DNA from: Mesorhizobium sp. NZP2298
GTDB taxonomy: Bacteria; Pseudomonadota; Alphaproteobacteria; Rhizobiales; Rhizobiaceae
Direction: 5' to 3'
NCBI RefSeq assembly: GCF_013170825.1
Contig: NZ_CP033365.1
Location: forward strand, 124,001-188,000
DNA length: 64,000 nucleotides
Of this stretch, positions 35,417-43,551 are shown one piece after another. Both the position numbers and the translations under genes were made by a program. The notes beneath the pieces are model-generated. The model worked only from the letters and a program-made list of their open reading frames with translations. It did not search any database and had not been told where the DNA came from. The stretch's first letter is position 1, and the number at the start of each line of letters is the position of its first letter.

Positions 35417-36374
35417 CGAAAGCCCCCATGCGCTTGGCGCCCCAGAGGTAGAAGCCCATGATGACGATGGGCACCACGGTGAAGGCGGCGGCGAGCGGAA
35501 TGTTGCCGGCCGTGCCTTGCTGCGAATAGACGGCCTGGCCGATGAACAGGCGCGAGGTGCCGATGATCTGCGGGATGATGTAATCGCCCAGCGTCAGCGA
35601 GAAGGTGAAGATCGAGCCGGCGACGATGCCGGGCAGCGCCAGCGGGAACAAAACATTGCGGAAGGTCTGCCCCGGCGAGGCGCCGAGGTCGGACGAGGCC
35701 TCGACCAGATTGCCGGGCACGCGCTCAAGCGCTGCCTGAACCGGCAGGATCATGAAGGGCAGCCAGACATAGACGAAGACGATGAAGGTGCCGGTGAACG
35801 AAACCGACAGCGAGTTGCCGCCGACGACCGGCAGCGACAGCCAGCCATCGAGCAGCCACAGCAAATGCAACTTGGCGAGCAGCCAGGTCAAAATACCTTC
35901 CTTGGCGAGGATCAGCTTCCACGCGTAGATCTTGACCAGGTAGCTCGACCACAGTGGCAGCATGACGCCGAGATAGAACAGCGCCTTCCAGCGGCCGCGT
36001 GCGTAGCGCGCGGCATAATAGGCGATCGGAAAGGCGACGACGGCCGAGGCCAGCGTGACCAGCGCCGCCATCGTCACCGTGCGCAGGATGATGTCGAGAT
36101 TGGCGGCCTGGAAAAGGTCGCCATAGGTCTTCAGCGTGAACTGCCGGTTGATGAGGCCGGAGAACTCGTCGATGGAGAAAAAGCTCTGCGCCAAGAGCGC
36201 GAAGAGCGAGCCGATATAGACGATGCCGAGCCACAGCACCGGCGGCAACAGCATCATGAGCAAAAGCAGTTTCGGCCGGCGCCAGAACAGGTCCGACAGC
36301 GCACCGCGCATGCCGCCGCTGCCCGGCAGGATCGCGGGGGCCGTGGCGCGCGGCATGGTGGCGTCGACGCTCAT
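35406..36374 (-). CDS. ydcU: Polyamine-type ABC transporter permease YdcU
   Basis: A 322-residue inner-membrane permease of the PotB type. The ATG at 36374 overlaps the ATPase stop (ATGA). The frame stays open upstream across the ATPase gene, but that part is an out-of-frame shadow. After a 30-residue cytoplasmic start there are about six membrane helices and the coupling segment [20 protein letters not shown] (about residues 225-244). It pairs with YdcV. Confidence 0.92.
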   Translation of the reverse strand: MSVDATMPRATAPAILPGSGGMRGALSDLFWRRPKLLLLMMLLPPVLWLGIVYIGSLFALLAQSFFSIDEFSGLINRQFTLKTYGDLFQAANLDIILRTVTMAALVTLASAVVAFPIAYYAARYARGRWKALFYLGVMLPLWSSYLVKIYAWKLILAKEGILTWLLAKLHLLWLLDGWLSLPVVGGNSLSVSFTGTFIVFVYVWLPFMILPVQAALERVPGNLVEASSDLGASPGQTFRNVLFPLALPGIVAGSIFTFSLTLGDYIIPQIIGTSRLFIGQAVYSQQGTAGNIPLAAAFTVVPIVIMGFYLWGAKRMGAFDAL

Positions 36375-37369
36375 GCCGGCTCGTCCATCAGATGCAGGTG
36401 CTCGCGGTTGAAGGTGAGCACCACCGCCTCGCCTTCCGCCGGCAGAGCAGTGCCTGCCGGCACGACGGCGTGCAGCTTCAATCCGTCGGCATCGAGCGCC
36501 AGCCTGGTGGTGGCGCCGAGATAGTTGGCCGAGACAAGACGGGCGGCCACGCCTTCGCCGCTTGCGCCACGGCCGACGCGAATGGATTCGGGTCGCAGGC
36601 TGCCCCAGCGGTGCTGGCCGGAATAGCGCTGGACGAAATCCGGCGGCAACACATTGGAGGAGCCGACGAAATCGGCGACGAAACGGGTTCTCGGCCGCTG
36701 ATAAATATCCTCCGGCGTGCCGATCTGCATGATCCTGCCGTCGTTGAAGACGGCAACCCGGTCCGCCATCGACAGCGCCTCGCCCTGGTCGTGGGTGACG
36801 AAGACGAAAGTGATGCCAAGCGCCTTCTGCAGCGATTTCAGCTCTTCCTGCATGTTCTCGCGCAGCTTGAGGTCGAGCGCGCCGAGCGGCTCGTCGAGCA
36901 GCAGCACCTTGGGCTGGTTGACCAGCGCGCGGGCCAGCGCGACACGCTGGCGCTGGCCGCCGGAAAGCTGGCCGGGCCGGCGGGCGCCGTAGCCGGGCAG
37001 CCTGACCAGCGACAGCGCTTCCTCGGCCGCCTTGTGGCGTTCGGCCTTGCCGACGCCCTTGACCATCAGCCCGTAGGCGACGTTGTCCAGCACATCGAGA
37101 TGCGGGAACAGCGCATAGTCCTGGAAGACGGTGTTGACGTTGCGGCGGTAGGGCGGCACGCCCTCGGCGCGCTCGCCGAAGATCGAGATCGAACCGGCGG
37201 TGGGCTGTTCGAAACCGGCAATCAGGCGCAGGCATGTCGTCTTGCCCGAACCCGACGGCCCAAGCATGGCGAAGAATTCGCCCGGCGTTATGTCGAGATC
37301 GACGGCGTCGACAGCGCGAACGCTGCCGAAATGGCGGGAGACTTTCTGGAAGGAGACGGCAGAGGTCAT
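36371..37369 (-). CDS. ydcT: Polyamine-type ABC transporter ATPase YdcT
   Basis: A 332-residue ATPase. Walker A is [13 protein letters not shown] (about residues 37-49), Q-loop [12 protein letters not shown], signature [15 protein letters not shown], Walker [13 protein letters not shown], then a C-terminal TOBE domain (about 250-330) typical of the PotA/CysA group. It follows the binding-protein gene by 213 bases, a gap filled by a palindromic repeat, and overlaps the first permease gene. Confidence 0.94.
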   Translation of the reverse strand: MTSAVSFQKVSRHFGSVRAVDAVDLDITPGEFFAMLGPSGSGKTTCLRLIAGFEQPTAGSISIFGERAEGVPPYRRNVNTVFQDYALFPHLDVLDNVAYGLMVKGVGKAERHKAAEEALSLVRLPGYGARRPGQLSGGQRQRVALARALVNQPKVLLLDEPLGALDLKLRENMQEELKSLQKALGITFVFVTHDQGEALSMADRVAVFNDGRIMQIGTPEDIYQRPRTRFVADFVGSSNVLPPDFVQRYSGQHRWGSLRPESIRVGRGASGEGVAARLVSANYLGATTRLALDADGLKLHAVVPAGTALPAEGEAVVLTFNREHLHLMDEPA

Positions 37370-37455
37370 GGGCTGTCAGTCTGTTGCCGGTTTTGTTCTA
37401 TTGAATCATCTTCGCCCGCAAATCATGGCTTGGATGGCAAATTCGCGCGCCACTT

Positions 37456-37573
37456 CACCTCCCCCCTCGATGGGGGAGGTCGCGGCGAAGCCGCGGGTGG
37501 GGGTGATCTGGCACAAACGCCCGCGCTGCCCCACCCCGACGCTGCGCGTCGACCCTCCCCACAAGGGGGAGGG
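37456..37573. repeat. Palindromic intergenic element between ydcS and ydcT
   Basis: Outer hairpins ACCTCCCCC-CTCGAT-GGGGGAGGT (37457-37480) and ACCCTCCCC-ACAA-GGGGGAGGGT (37552-37574) bracket a GC-rich centre with CGCGGC-GAA-GCCGCG. This is the rhizobial intergenic palindrome type. It interrupts the operon right after the ydcS stop, where it can stabilise ydcS mRNA or reduce read-through into the other transport genes. Confidence 0.7.
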
Positions 37574-37582
37574 TAAGCGAAA

Positions 37583-38740
37583 TCACCGTCCGCCGATGAC
37601 GCCGATATAGTCCGACACCCAGCGGTAGTAAGGCACGCACTGGTCGTTCTGGGTGACGCATTTCGAGACCGGCGTCTTCCAGAACTTGATCTTGTCGAAA
37701 TTGTCGTAGCCGTTGGTCTTGCAGCCTTCCTCGCCGAGCAATTCATTGCCCTTACAGGCGGCAGGGACGACCGGCAGCGAACCGAACCAGGCCGAAACAT
37801 CGCCCTGCACCTTCGGCGACAGCGAATGCTCAAGCCACATATAGGCGCAGTTCGGATGAGCCGCGTCGGCTTCCATCATGGTGGTGTCGGCCCAGCCGGT
37901 GACGCCTTCTTCCGGCACGGTCGAGGCGACCGGCTTCTTGGCGGCGACCAGCGTGTTGACCTGATACGGCCACGAACCGGATGCCACGACGCCTTCATTC
38001 TGGAAATCGTCGACCTGAATGGCGGCATCATGCCAGTAGCGGCCGACCAGCGTGCGCTGGACGCGCAGCAGGTCGAGGGCGGCCTTGTACTGGTCTTCAT
38101 TGAGCTCGTAGGGGTCCTTGATGCCGAGCTCCGGCTTGTGGAACATCAGATAGTTGGCGGCGTCCGCGATGTGGATCGGTCCGTCATAGGCCTGGACGCG
38201 ACCCTTGTTGGACTTGCCGTCCGGCAGCTTCATCTCCTCGAAGACGACGTTCCAGCTCTTCGGCGCTTCCTTGAACACCTCGGTGTTGTACATCAGGATG
38301 TTGGGGCCCCACTGGTAGGGAACGCCGTAGTGCACCTTGTCGACGGTGAACCAGGGCGCGTCCTTGAGGCGATCGTCGACCGTCTTCCAGCTCGGGATCA
38401 GATCGGTGTTGATCGGTTGCACGCGCTTGCCGGCGACCAGGCGCAGCGAGGCATCGCCTGAAGCCGTGACGAGGTCGAAGCCGCCTTCGTTCATCAGCGA
38501 GACCATCTCGTCGGAGGTGTTGGCGGTCTTGACGTTGACCTTGCAGCCGCTCTCCTTCTCGAAAGCGATGACCCAGTCATAGCCCTTGTCGGTCTCGCCG
38601 CGCTCGATATAGCCAGGCCAGGCAACGATGTTGACCTGGCCTTCGCCCTTGCCGAGCTCCTTGACCTGGGCGATGGCCTGACCCGAGAAGGTCAGCGCGA
38701 CCGTCAGCGCAGTGCATGACTTCAGAAATGAATTCATCAT
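37583..38740 (-). CDS. ydcS: Polyamine-type periplasmic binding protein YdcS
   Basis: A 385-residue periplasmic receptor and first gene of the operon. A signal peptide (about residues 1-24, cleavage near AIA) is followed by VNIVAWPGYIERGETDKGYD, TASGDASLRLVAGKRVQPI and PYQWGPNILMYNT, which I recall as near-identical in E. coli YdcS. That protein belongs to the spermidine/putrescine receptor family and has also been linked to polyhydroxybutyrate. GGGAG precedes two adjacent ATGs (38740, 38737); either may be used. The order receptor-ATPase-permease-permease-PatD equals E. coli ydcSTUVW. Confidence 0.93.
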   Translation of the reverse strand: MMNSFLKSCTALTVALTFSGQAIAQVKELGKGEGQVNIVAWPGYIERGETDKGYDWVIAFEKESGCKVNVKTANTSDEMVSLMNEGGFDLVTASGDASLRLVAGKRVQPINTDLIPSWKTVDDRLKDAPWFTVDKVHYGVPYQWGPNILMYNTEVFKEAPKSWNVVFEEMKLPDGKSNKGRVQAYDGPIHIADAANYLMFHKPELGIKDPYELNEDQYKAALDLLRVQRTLVGRYWHDAAIQVDDFQNEGVVASGSWPYQVNTLVAAKKPVASTVPEEGVTGWADTTMMEADAAHPNCAYMWLEHSLSPKVQGDVSAWFGSLPVVPAACKGNELLGEEGCKTNGYDNFDKIKFWKTPVSKCVTQNDQCVPYYRWVSDYIGVIGGR

Positions 38741-38919
38741 CGATCTCCCATTTTGGCGCCCGATCCCGAAACCGCTCCGGTTTTCGCCAGATCACGCGCG
38801 GACTGAAAAACTGTCGGTTCGTCCTGTGGACTTGATGTCGCTCTGGTGGCGGCTTGGTCCGTGGAATGGAAGGTGCTTGGAAAATTCCGGTTTCGCAAAT
38901 TCATTTATCAGAAAGTCGA

Positions 38920-38936
38920 TATCGGTTTTTCCGATA
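38920..38936. promoter_or_regulatory. LysR-type box TATCGG-TTTTT-CCGATA
   Basis: Perfect 6-base arms, with T at 38922 and A at 38934 spaced as T-N11-A. It lies 180 bases before the ydcS start and just beyond the end of the upstream lysR gene, fitting an activation or autoregulatory site of that regulator. Confidence 0.55.
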
Positions 38937-38952
38937 GATTGACACCCTGCAA

Positions 38953-39864
38953 TCAGGGGCGTTGGCGGACCGTGCGCTGCGACTGGGCAAGGCCGACGAA
39001 GTCCCGTGCCGCCTGCGGCAGGCCGGAGCCGCGCCGCCAGACCATGCCGACCTGGACCACCGGCAAGGAGCCTGAAATATCGCGCGATTCGATACGGTCG
39101 CCTTCCAGCGACCATGGCCGGTAGACAAGATCGGGCAGCAGCGCCACGCCGGCCCCGGTTGCAACCAGACTGCGCACTGCCTCGACCGAGCGGGTGCGGA
39201 AGGCGACATGCGGCTTGGCGCCGATCGCCGTCAGCAGCTTGCCGGTGTTCTCCTCGATCTCGTCGACGGTGAGCATGATCAGCGGTTCGCCGGCGATGTC
39301 GCCAATGCCGATGATGTCGGCGCCGGCGAGCGGATGGCCGAGCGGCAGCCACAGGCGGTAGGCCGAGACCTCGAGGATTTCGGACTGCAGCGCCGTGCGG
39401 TCGCGCAAATTGGAAGTGACCATGACGGCGATGTCTAGTTTGCCTCCGATCAGCAGATGTTCGAGGTAGTCGCCATTGTCCTCGATGGCCGAGACCTCGA
39501 CGCCCGGATAGGCGCGTCGATAGCGGGCGAGCAGATCCGACAGCACATAGCCGGCGACCAGCGAGGTGACGCCGAGCTGCAGCCGCCCGCCCGCCACAGC
39601 CTGCTCGCCGGAGAATGAGCGGCGCGCATCGGACACGTCGGCGAGGATCTTGGTCGCATGACGCAGGAACTGATGGCCCTTGTGGGTGATGTTGAGGCCA
39701 CGCGGATGGCGCTCGAACAGTTCGACGCCGAGATCGCTTTCGAGTTCCTTGATCGCTTCGGTGACCGAGGATTGCGAGATGGAAAGGTTCTGCGCCGCGC
39801 CCGACACCGTGCCTTGCTCGGCGACGGCGATGAAGAACTGCAACTGGCGGATGGTGAAGGCCAT
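38953..39864 (-). CDS. LysR-family regulator, probable regulator of the ydc operon
   Basis: A 303-residue LysR protein. The ATG at 39864 gives MAFTIRQLQFFIAVAEQGTV, the standard LysR opening. The helix-turn-helix is at about residues 18-37 (VSGAAQNLSISQSSVTEAIK), and the effector domain spans about 90-295. It lies upstream of ydcS on the same strand with a 212-base gap that holds a T-N11-A box. The inducer is unknown; a polyamine or its aldehyde is a plausible guess. Confidence 0.9.
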   Translation of the reverse strand: MAFTIRQLQFFIAVAEQGTVSGAAQNLSISQSSVTEAIKELESDLGVELFERHPRGLNITHKGHQFLRHATKILADVSDARRSFSGEQAVAGGRLQLGVTSLVAGYVLSDLLARYRRAYPGVEVSAIEDNGDYLEHLLIGGKLDIAVMVTSNLRDRTALQSEILEVSAYRLWLPLGHPLAGADIIGIGDIAGEPLIMLTVDEIEENTGKLLTAIGAKPHVAFRTRSVEAVRSLVATGAGVALLPDLVYRPWSLEGDRIESRDISGSLPVVQVGMVWRRGSGLPQAARDFVGLAQSQRTVRQRP

Positions 39865-40104
39865 GGCCGGACTAAACACCGGCGCGGGAAGGAAGGAAAG
39901 CCGGTGGCGGGCGTTCTCCGCGTCGAGGTTCTTCCGGTGGAATTCCGATTGAGAATACGGCACTTGCTGTCTCAGCGCCGAACCCGAACCTGTGCACATT
40001 CGAACCCGACACCTTGATGTCGGCAAGGGAGGTTCGTGCCGACCGGCGCTGTTTGCAATGATTGGATCGCATAAACATTGCGGGAGGGCGCTAACGCGGC
40101 GGAT

Positions 40105-40139
40105 TTGACATCGCCATCAATCGTAACTAACTAAGTTAC
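40105..40139 (+). promoter_or_regulatory. Promoter and operator of the rrf2 gene
   Basis: TTGACA at 40105-40110, 17 bases, then TAACTA at 40128-40133 as a weak -10. Transcription would start about 40140, the A of the ATG, giving a leaderless mRNA; no ribosome-binding site is seen. The inverted repeat GTAACT-AACTA-AGTTAC (40123-40139) covers the -10 and ends at the base before the ATG, an ideal place for Rrf2 autorepression. Confidence 0.6.
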
Positions 40140-40589
40140 ATGAAACGCAACAGCCGACTGTCCTCAACCCTGCACATTCTCGTCCACATGGCCGAGAAGC
40201 CCGAACAGGCGCTGACCTCCGAGCAGCTTGCCACCTTCATCCACACCAATCCGGTGGTGGTGCGTCGCACCATCGCCGGCTTGCGCGATGCCGGCATCGT
40301 CACCTCATCGCGCGGGCATGGCGGCGGCTGGCTGCTCGGGCGAACGCCCGGGACCATCTCGCTGGCCGAGATCAGCGCCGCGCTTGGCGAGACGCTGCTG
40401 CCGTTCAGCACCGAGCCGGAAAGCCCCGGCTGTCTCGTCGAGCAAGCGGTGATCGCCGTGCTCGACGATTTTCGCGTCGCGGCGGAGAAGCTGCTGGCGG
40501 AGAAGCTCAGCCGCATCACGCTGGCCGACCTGACCGCCGATTTCCGCCGCCGTTATGACCTCATTGGAGTCTCCAGCCATGCAATATGA
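40140..40589 (+). CDS. Rrf2-family transcription regulator
   Basis: A 149-residue Rrf2 repressor. The winged helix spans residues about 5-70 with LTSEQLATFIHTNPVVVRRT as recognition helix region and SRGHGGGWLLGR as wing. The three cysteines that hold Fe-S in IscR or NsrR are absent (single Cys in SPGCLVEQA), so it belongs to the cluster-free branch. It overlaps the next gene, a thioredoxin-reductase-like enzyme, by 11 bases, and an inverted repeat lies on its promoter. Thiol or electrophile sensing by the one Cys is a guess. Confidence 0.9.
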   Translation: MKRNSRLSSTLHILVHMAEKPEQALTSEQLATFIHTNPVVVRRTIAGLRDAGIVTSSRGHGGGWLLGRTPGTISLAEISAALGETLLPFSTEPESPGCLVEQAVIAVLDDFRVAAEKLLAEKLSRITLADLTADFRRRYDLIGVSSHAI

Positions 40590-41478
40590 CCTTGCCGTCG
40601 TCGGCGGCAGCTTTGCCGGCTTGTCCGCCGCGATCCAGGCGGCGCGGGCCCGGCGCAACGTCCTGGTGATCGACGCCGGCCAGCCGCGCAACCGCTTTGC
40701 CGCGCATTCGCATGGCTTTTTCGGTCAGGACGGGCGTACCCCCGGCGCCATACTCGACGATGCAAGGCGGCAACTGCTTGCCTATCCGACGGCCAGGTTT
40801 GTCCAGGCGCGTGCCGACAAGGCCGTGGCCAACAGCAGCAGCAATTTCGAGATCACCACCGATGGCGGCGAGACATTCGGCGCCGCGCGACTGGTTCTGG
40901 CCACCGGCGTGCGCGACATCCTGCCGGAGGTTCCCGGGCTTGCCGGGCAATGGGGCAAGACCGTGCTGCACTGCCCCTATTGCCACGGCTTTGAGGTTTC
41001 CGGCGGGCCGCTTGGCGTGCTCGCAACCGGCCCCATGTCCATGCATCAGGCGCAGTTGATCGCCGACTGGGGCGACGTCACGCTGTTCGGCAACGGCCAG
41101 ATAGAGCCCGACACCGAGCAGATGCTCGCCATGGAGGGCAAGACCATCAGGTTCGAACCCGCGATAGTCAGCGAACTCAGGGTGGACGGCTCCGGCGGCC
41201 TGATCGTCCACCTCGACAGCGGCCGACAGGTTGGTGTCAGGGCGATGTTCACCGCACCGCGCAACATGATGGCGAGCCCGCTGGCCGAGCAGCTTGGTTG
41301 CGGCTTCACCGACGGCTTCCTCGGCCCGGTGATTACTGTCGATGACCGGCAGCAGACGACAGTCCCTGGCGTCTACGCTGCCGGCGACGCGGCGCGCGCG
41401 ATGCACAACATCGCCTTTGCCGTATCGGGCGGGACTTTCGCTGGCGTGTGCGCCCACCAATCCCTGGTGTTCGGCTAA
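40579..41478 (+). CDS. Thioredoxin-reductase-like FAD dithiol oxidoreductase
   Basis: A 299-residue flavoprotein. FAD motif VVGGSFAGLSAA (residues 8-19), redox dithiol CPYC (C132, C135) and a C-terminal FAD loop GVYAAGDAAR are all present. The place where thioredoxin reductases bind NADPH (GxGxxA) reads GVLATGPMSMHQA (about 146-158), which lacks the normal glycine pattern. This resembles GliT/HlmI-type dithiol oxidases that use oxygen rather than NADPH. The ATG at 40579 has GGAG about ten bases upstream and lies within the end of rrf2, so the two genes are co-transcribed. Confidence 0.85.
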   Translation: MQYDLAVVGGSFAGLSAAIQAARARRNVLVIDAGQPRNRFAAHSHGFFGQDGRTPGAILDDARRQLLAYPTARFVQARADKAVANSSSNFEITTDGGETFGAARLVLATGVRDILPEVPGLAGQWGKTVLHCPYCHGFEVSGGPLGVLATGPMSMHQAQLIADWGDVTLFGNGQIEPDTEQMLAMEGKTIRFEPAIVSELRVDGSGGLIVHLDSGRQVGVRAMFTAPRNMMASPLAEQLGCGFTDGFLGPVITVDDRQQTTVPGVYAAGDAARAMHNIAFAVSGGTFAGVCAHQSLVFG

Positions 41479-42251
41479 AAAGCGACTTCGCCGCCGGCGA
41501 TGCTGAGCCGCGCGCCCGCCTGCGCCAGCGCGGCGGCCACATCGTGCGGCGGCGCGCGGTCGGTGGCGAGTTCGGAAAAGCCGTCGAAGCCGCAGACCTG
41601 GACAAGGCCCTGGCGGCCGAACTTCGTGTGGTCGGTGACGACGAGCGAGCGCTGGCCGCGTGACAGCACCATGCGGGCGAATTCGGCCTCTTCCAGATCG
41701 TAGTCCATGACACCCGTCACGGAATCGACGGCACCGGTGGAGATGATGGCATGGCTGACGGAGAAACGGCTGACGAACTCGATGGCCGAAATCCCGAACG
41801 CGGCCCCCGAATCGCTGCGCAATTCGCCGCCGGCCATATAGACTTTGTTGCCGTTGATGGTGGCCAGCGTGCGGGCGATATCAGACGAATTGGTGACGAC
41901 CGTCAGCCGCCGGTGGCCGAGCAGTTCCCGCGCCAGGAACGAGGTCGTGGTGCCGGTATCGAGCATGATGGACTCGCCATCGCGGATGGTGGCGGCGACC
42001 ATGCGGGCAATGACGCGCTTGGCATCGGCATTCTCGCGCATGCGTCGCTCGAACGGCGCTTCGCCGATCATCGACGGCAGGCCGATGGCACCATGCATCT
42101 TCAGCACCGACCCATCAGCGGTGAGCGGCTTGACGTCGCGGCGCACGGTTTCGAGCGAAACACCCAGCCGGTCGGCCAGGCTGGCGATGGTGACGGTTCC
42201 CTCTTCCTGCAGCAGCCGAAGGATCTCGCCGTGGCGTTTGGAATGGACCAT
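41475..42251 (-). CDS. DeoR-family transcription regulator
   Basis: A 258-residue DeoR/GlpR-type repressor. N-terminal helix-turn-helix at about residues 20-42 (VTIASLADRLGVSLETVRRD), followed by a DeoRC sugar-phosphate sensing domain with GESIMLDTGTTT, TVVTNSSDIA and VVTDHTKFGRQG segments. It converges on the oxidoreductase gene with a 4-base overlap and is divergent from the kinase/flavoprotein operon across 412 bases, which it probably controls. The ligand is likely a phosphorylated small molecule, which would suit a product of the neighbouring kinase. Confidence 0.9.
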   Translation of the reverse strand: MVHSKRHGEILRLLQEEGTVTIASLADRLGVSLETVRRDVKPLTADGSVLKMHGAIGLPSMIGEAPFERRMRENADAKRVIARMVAATIRDGESIMLDTGTTTSFLARELLGHRRLTVVTNSSDIARTLATINGNKVYMAGGELRSDSGAAFGISAIEFVSRFSVSHAIISTGAVDSVTGVMDYDLEEAEFARMVLSRGQRSLVVTDHTKFGRQGLVQVCGFDGFSELATDRAPPHDVAAALAQAGARLSIAGGEVAF

Positions 42252-42663
42252 TGGGGTTTCCCGGGCTCAGCTTTTGACCGATTTTAAGGCAATTCAAGCG
42301 CTTTTAAAGGGACTGACTCCTGGTTTCGGGCAAAACACCCAAAAAAAGTCACATCTTTTTGTTGACAACCGGGCAACCTTGGCGTGAAATCCAGCCATCG
42401 ACAGGGGTTTCGGAGTTGCGACGGGAGCGCGATGGCAGAGCCGCAACTCACTGGCCAGGCAGTCTTGAACGTGCCTGACGCAAGGAATTTTCAGATCCGC
42501 GGGGGCGGATGCCGGGATCAAAAACCTGGCCAAGGGGCTCGTCGGTGCGGTGCGGGATACCGATCCTGGCGTCCCGCACCGACGAGATTATTTGCGTTTC
42601 TCCCCGCCGTCGCTGCGCTGTCCATGGCGCCCTGTCCAAGCCCAGCAACCCAGGGATGACCCC
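42252..42663. promoter_or_regulatory. Divergent deoR / kinase operon control region with leader hairpin
   Basis: No gene seen. TTGACA (42362-42367), 17 bases, TGAAAT (42385-42390) is a fair promoter for the kinase operon, leaving a leader of about 265 bases. Within it CTCGTCGGTGCGG (42538-42550) pairs with CCGCACCGACGAG (42574-42586), 13 perfect pairs, followed by ATTATTTGCGTTTCTC. This could be an attenuator or a leader RNA. TTTTAA-rich direct repeats near 42285-42310 may be DeoR sites. Confidence 0.5.
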
Positions 42664-43551
42664 GTGACTGCCGAAGACCGCATCCGCGCCCTGCCCTGCT
42701 GGACCGGCGCCATCGAGATCGCCCCGCTGCCCGGCGGCCTGAGCAACGCCAATTATGTGGTCAGCGACGGTGCCGGACGGCATGTCGTGCGCTTCGGTCA
42801 GGACTACCCGTTCCACCATGTCTTCCGCGAACGCGAGGTGATGACCGCGCGGGCGGCCCATGCCGCCGGTTTCGCACCGGCGGTCCATTACGCCGAACCG
42901 GGCATCATGGTGACGGCGTTCCTTGGCGCCAAGACCTATCTTGCCGAGGACGTGCGCACCAATCTCGGCCGCGTCGCCACCTTGATGCGCGGCTTCCACC
43001 GGGAGATGCCCAATCATATTTCCGGCGCCGGCTTCATGTTCTGGGTCTTCCACGTCATCCGCGACTATGCGCGCACGCTTGAGGAAGGCGGCAGCCGCAA
43101 GCGCGGTGACTTGCCACGGCTGCTGACGCTGGCAGACGAATTGGAGCGGGCGCAGAAATTGCTGCCGATCGTCTTCGGCCACAACGACCTTTTGCCGGCC
43201 AACATTCTCGACGACGGCAGCAGGCTGTGGCTGATCGATTTCGAATATGCCGGCTTCAACACGGCGATGTTCGACCTTGCCGGCGTCGCTTCGAATGCGG
43301 GCATGAGCGACGAGGAATCCTTCGCCTTCCTGACCGCCTATTTCATGAAGGAACCAGACGAGGCGATCCGCCGCTCGCACGCCGCCATGCAATGCGCCTC
43401 GCTGTTGCGCGAGGCGATGTGGAGCATGGTGTCGGAACTCTATCTCGACGCGCCCGGCATCGACTACGTCGCCTACACCGAGGAAAACCTGATGCGGCTC
43501 GACGCGGCGCTGGACAACTACCGGACAAAATACGGGATCCTGAAATCATGA
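42664..43551 (+). CDS. Choline/ethanolamine kinase-like phosphotransferase (first copy)
   Basis: A 295-residue protein-kinase-like fold enzyme of the choline kinase / LicA / APH group. The GTG at 42664 follows AGGGATG. The nucleotide loop is LPGGLSNANYVV (about 21-32), the catalytic loop GHNDLLPANIL, the metal site IDFEYAGFNTAMFDLA. It likely phosphorylates an amino alcohol hydroxyl. Its stop overlaps the start of the dimethylglycine-dehydrogenase-like gene (ATGA), so kinase and oxidase are made together. A second, diverged copy is at 46822. Substrate unknown. Confidence 0.85.
   Translation: MTAEDRIRALPCWTGAIEIAPLPGGLSNANYVVSDGAGRHVVRFGQDYPFHHVFREREVMTARAAHAAGFAPAVHYAEPGIMVTAFLGAKTYLAEDVRTNLGRVATLMRGFHREMPNHISGAGFMFWVFHVIRDYARTLEEGGSRKRGDLPRLLTLADELERAQKLLPIVFGHNDLLPANILDDGSRLWLIDFEYAGFNTAMFDLAGVASNAGMSDEESFAFLTAYFMKEPDEAIRRSHAAMQCASLLREAMWSMVSELYLDAPGIDYVAYTEENLMRLDAALDNYRTKYGILKS

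Noticed and set aside
36375..37235. N-terminal extension of the YdcU permease to 609 residues
   Set aside because: It is an alternate frame of ydcT; the ATG at 36374 overlaps the ydcT stop in the usual ATGA manner.
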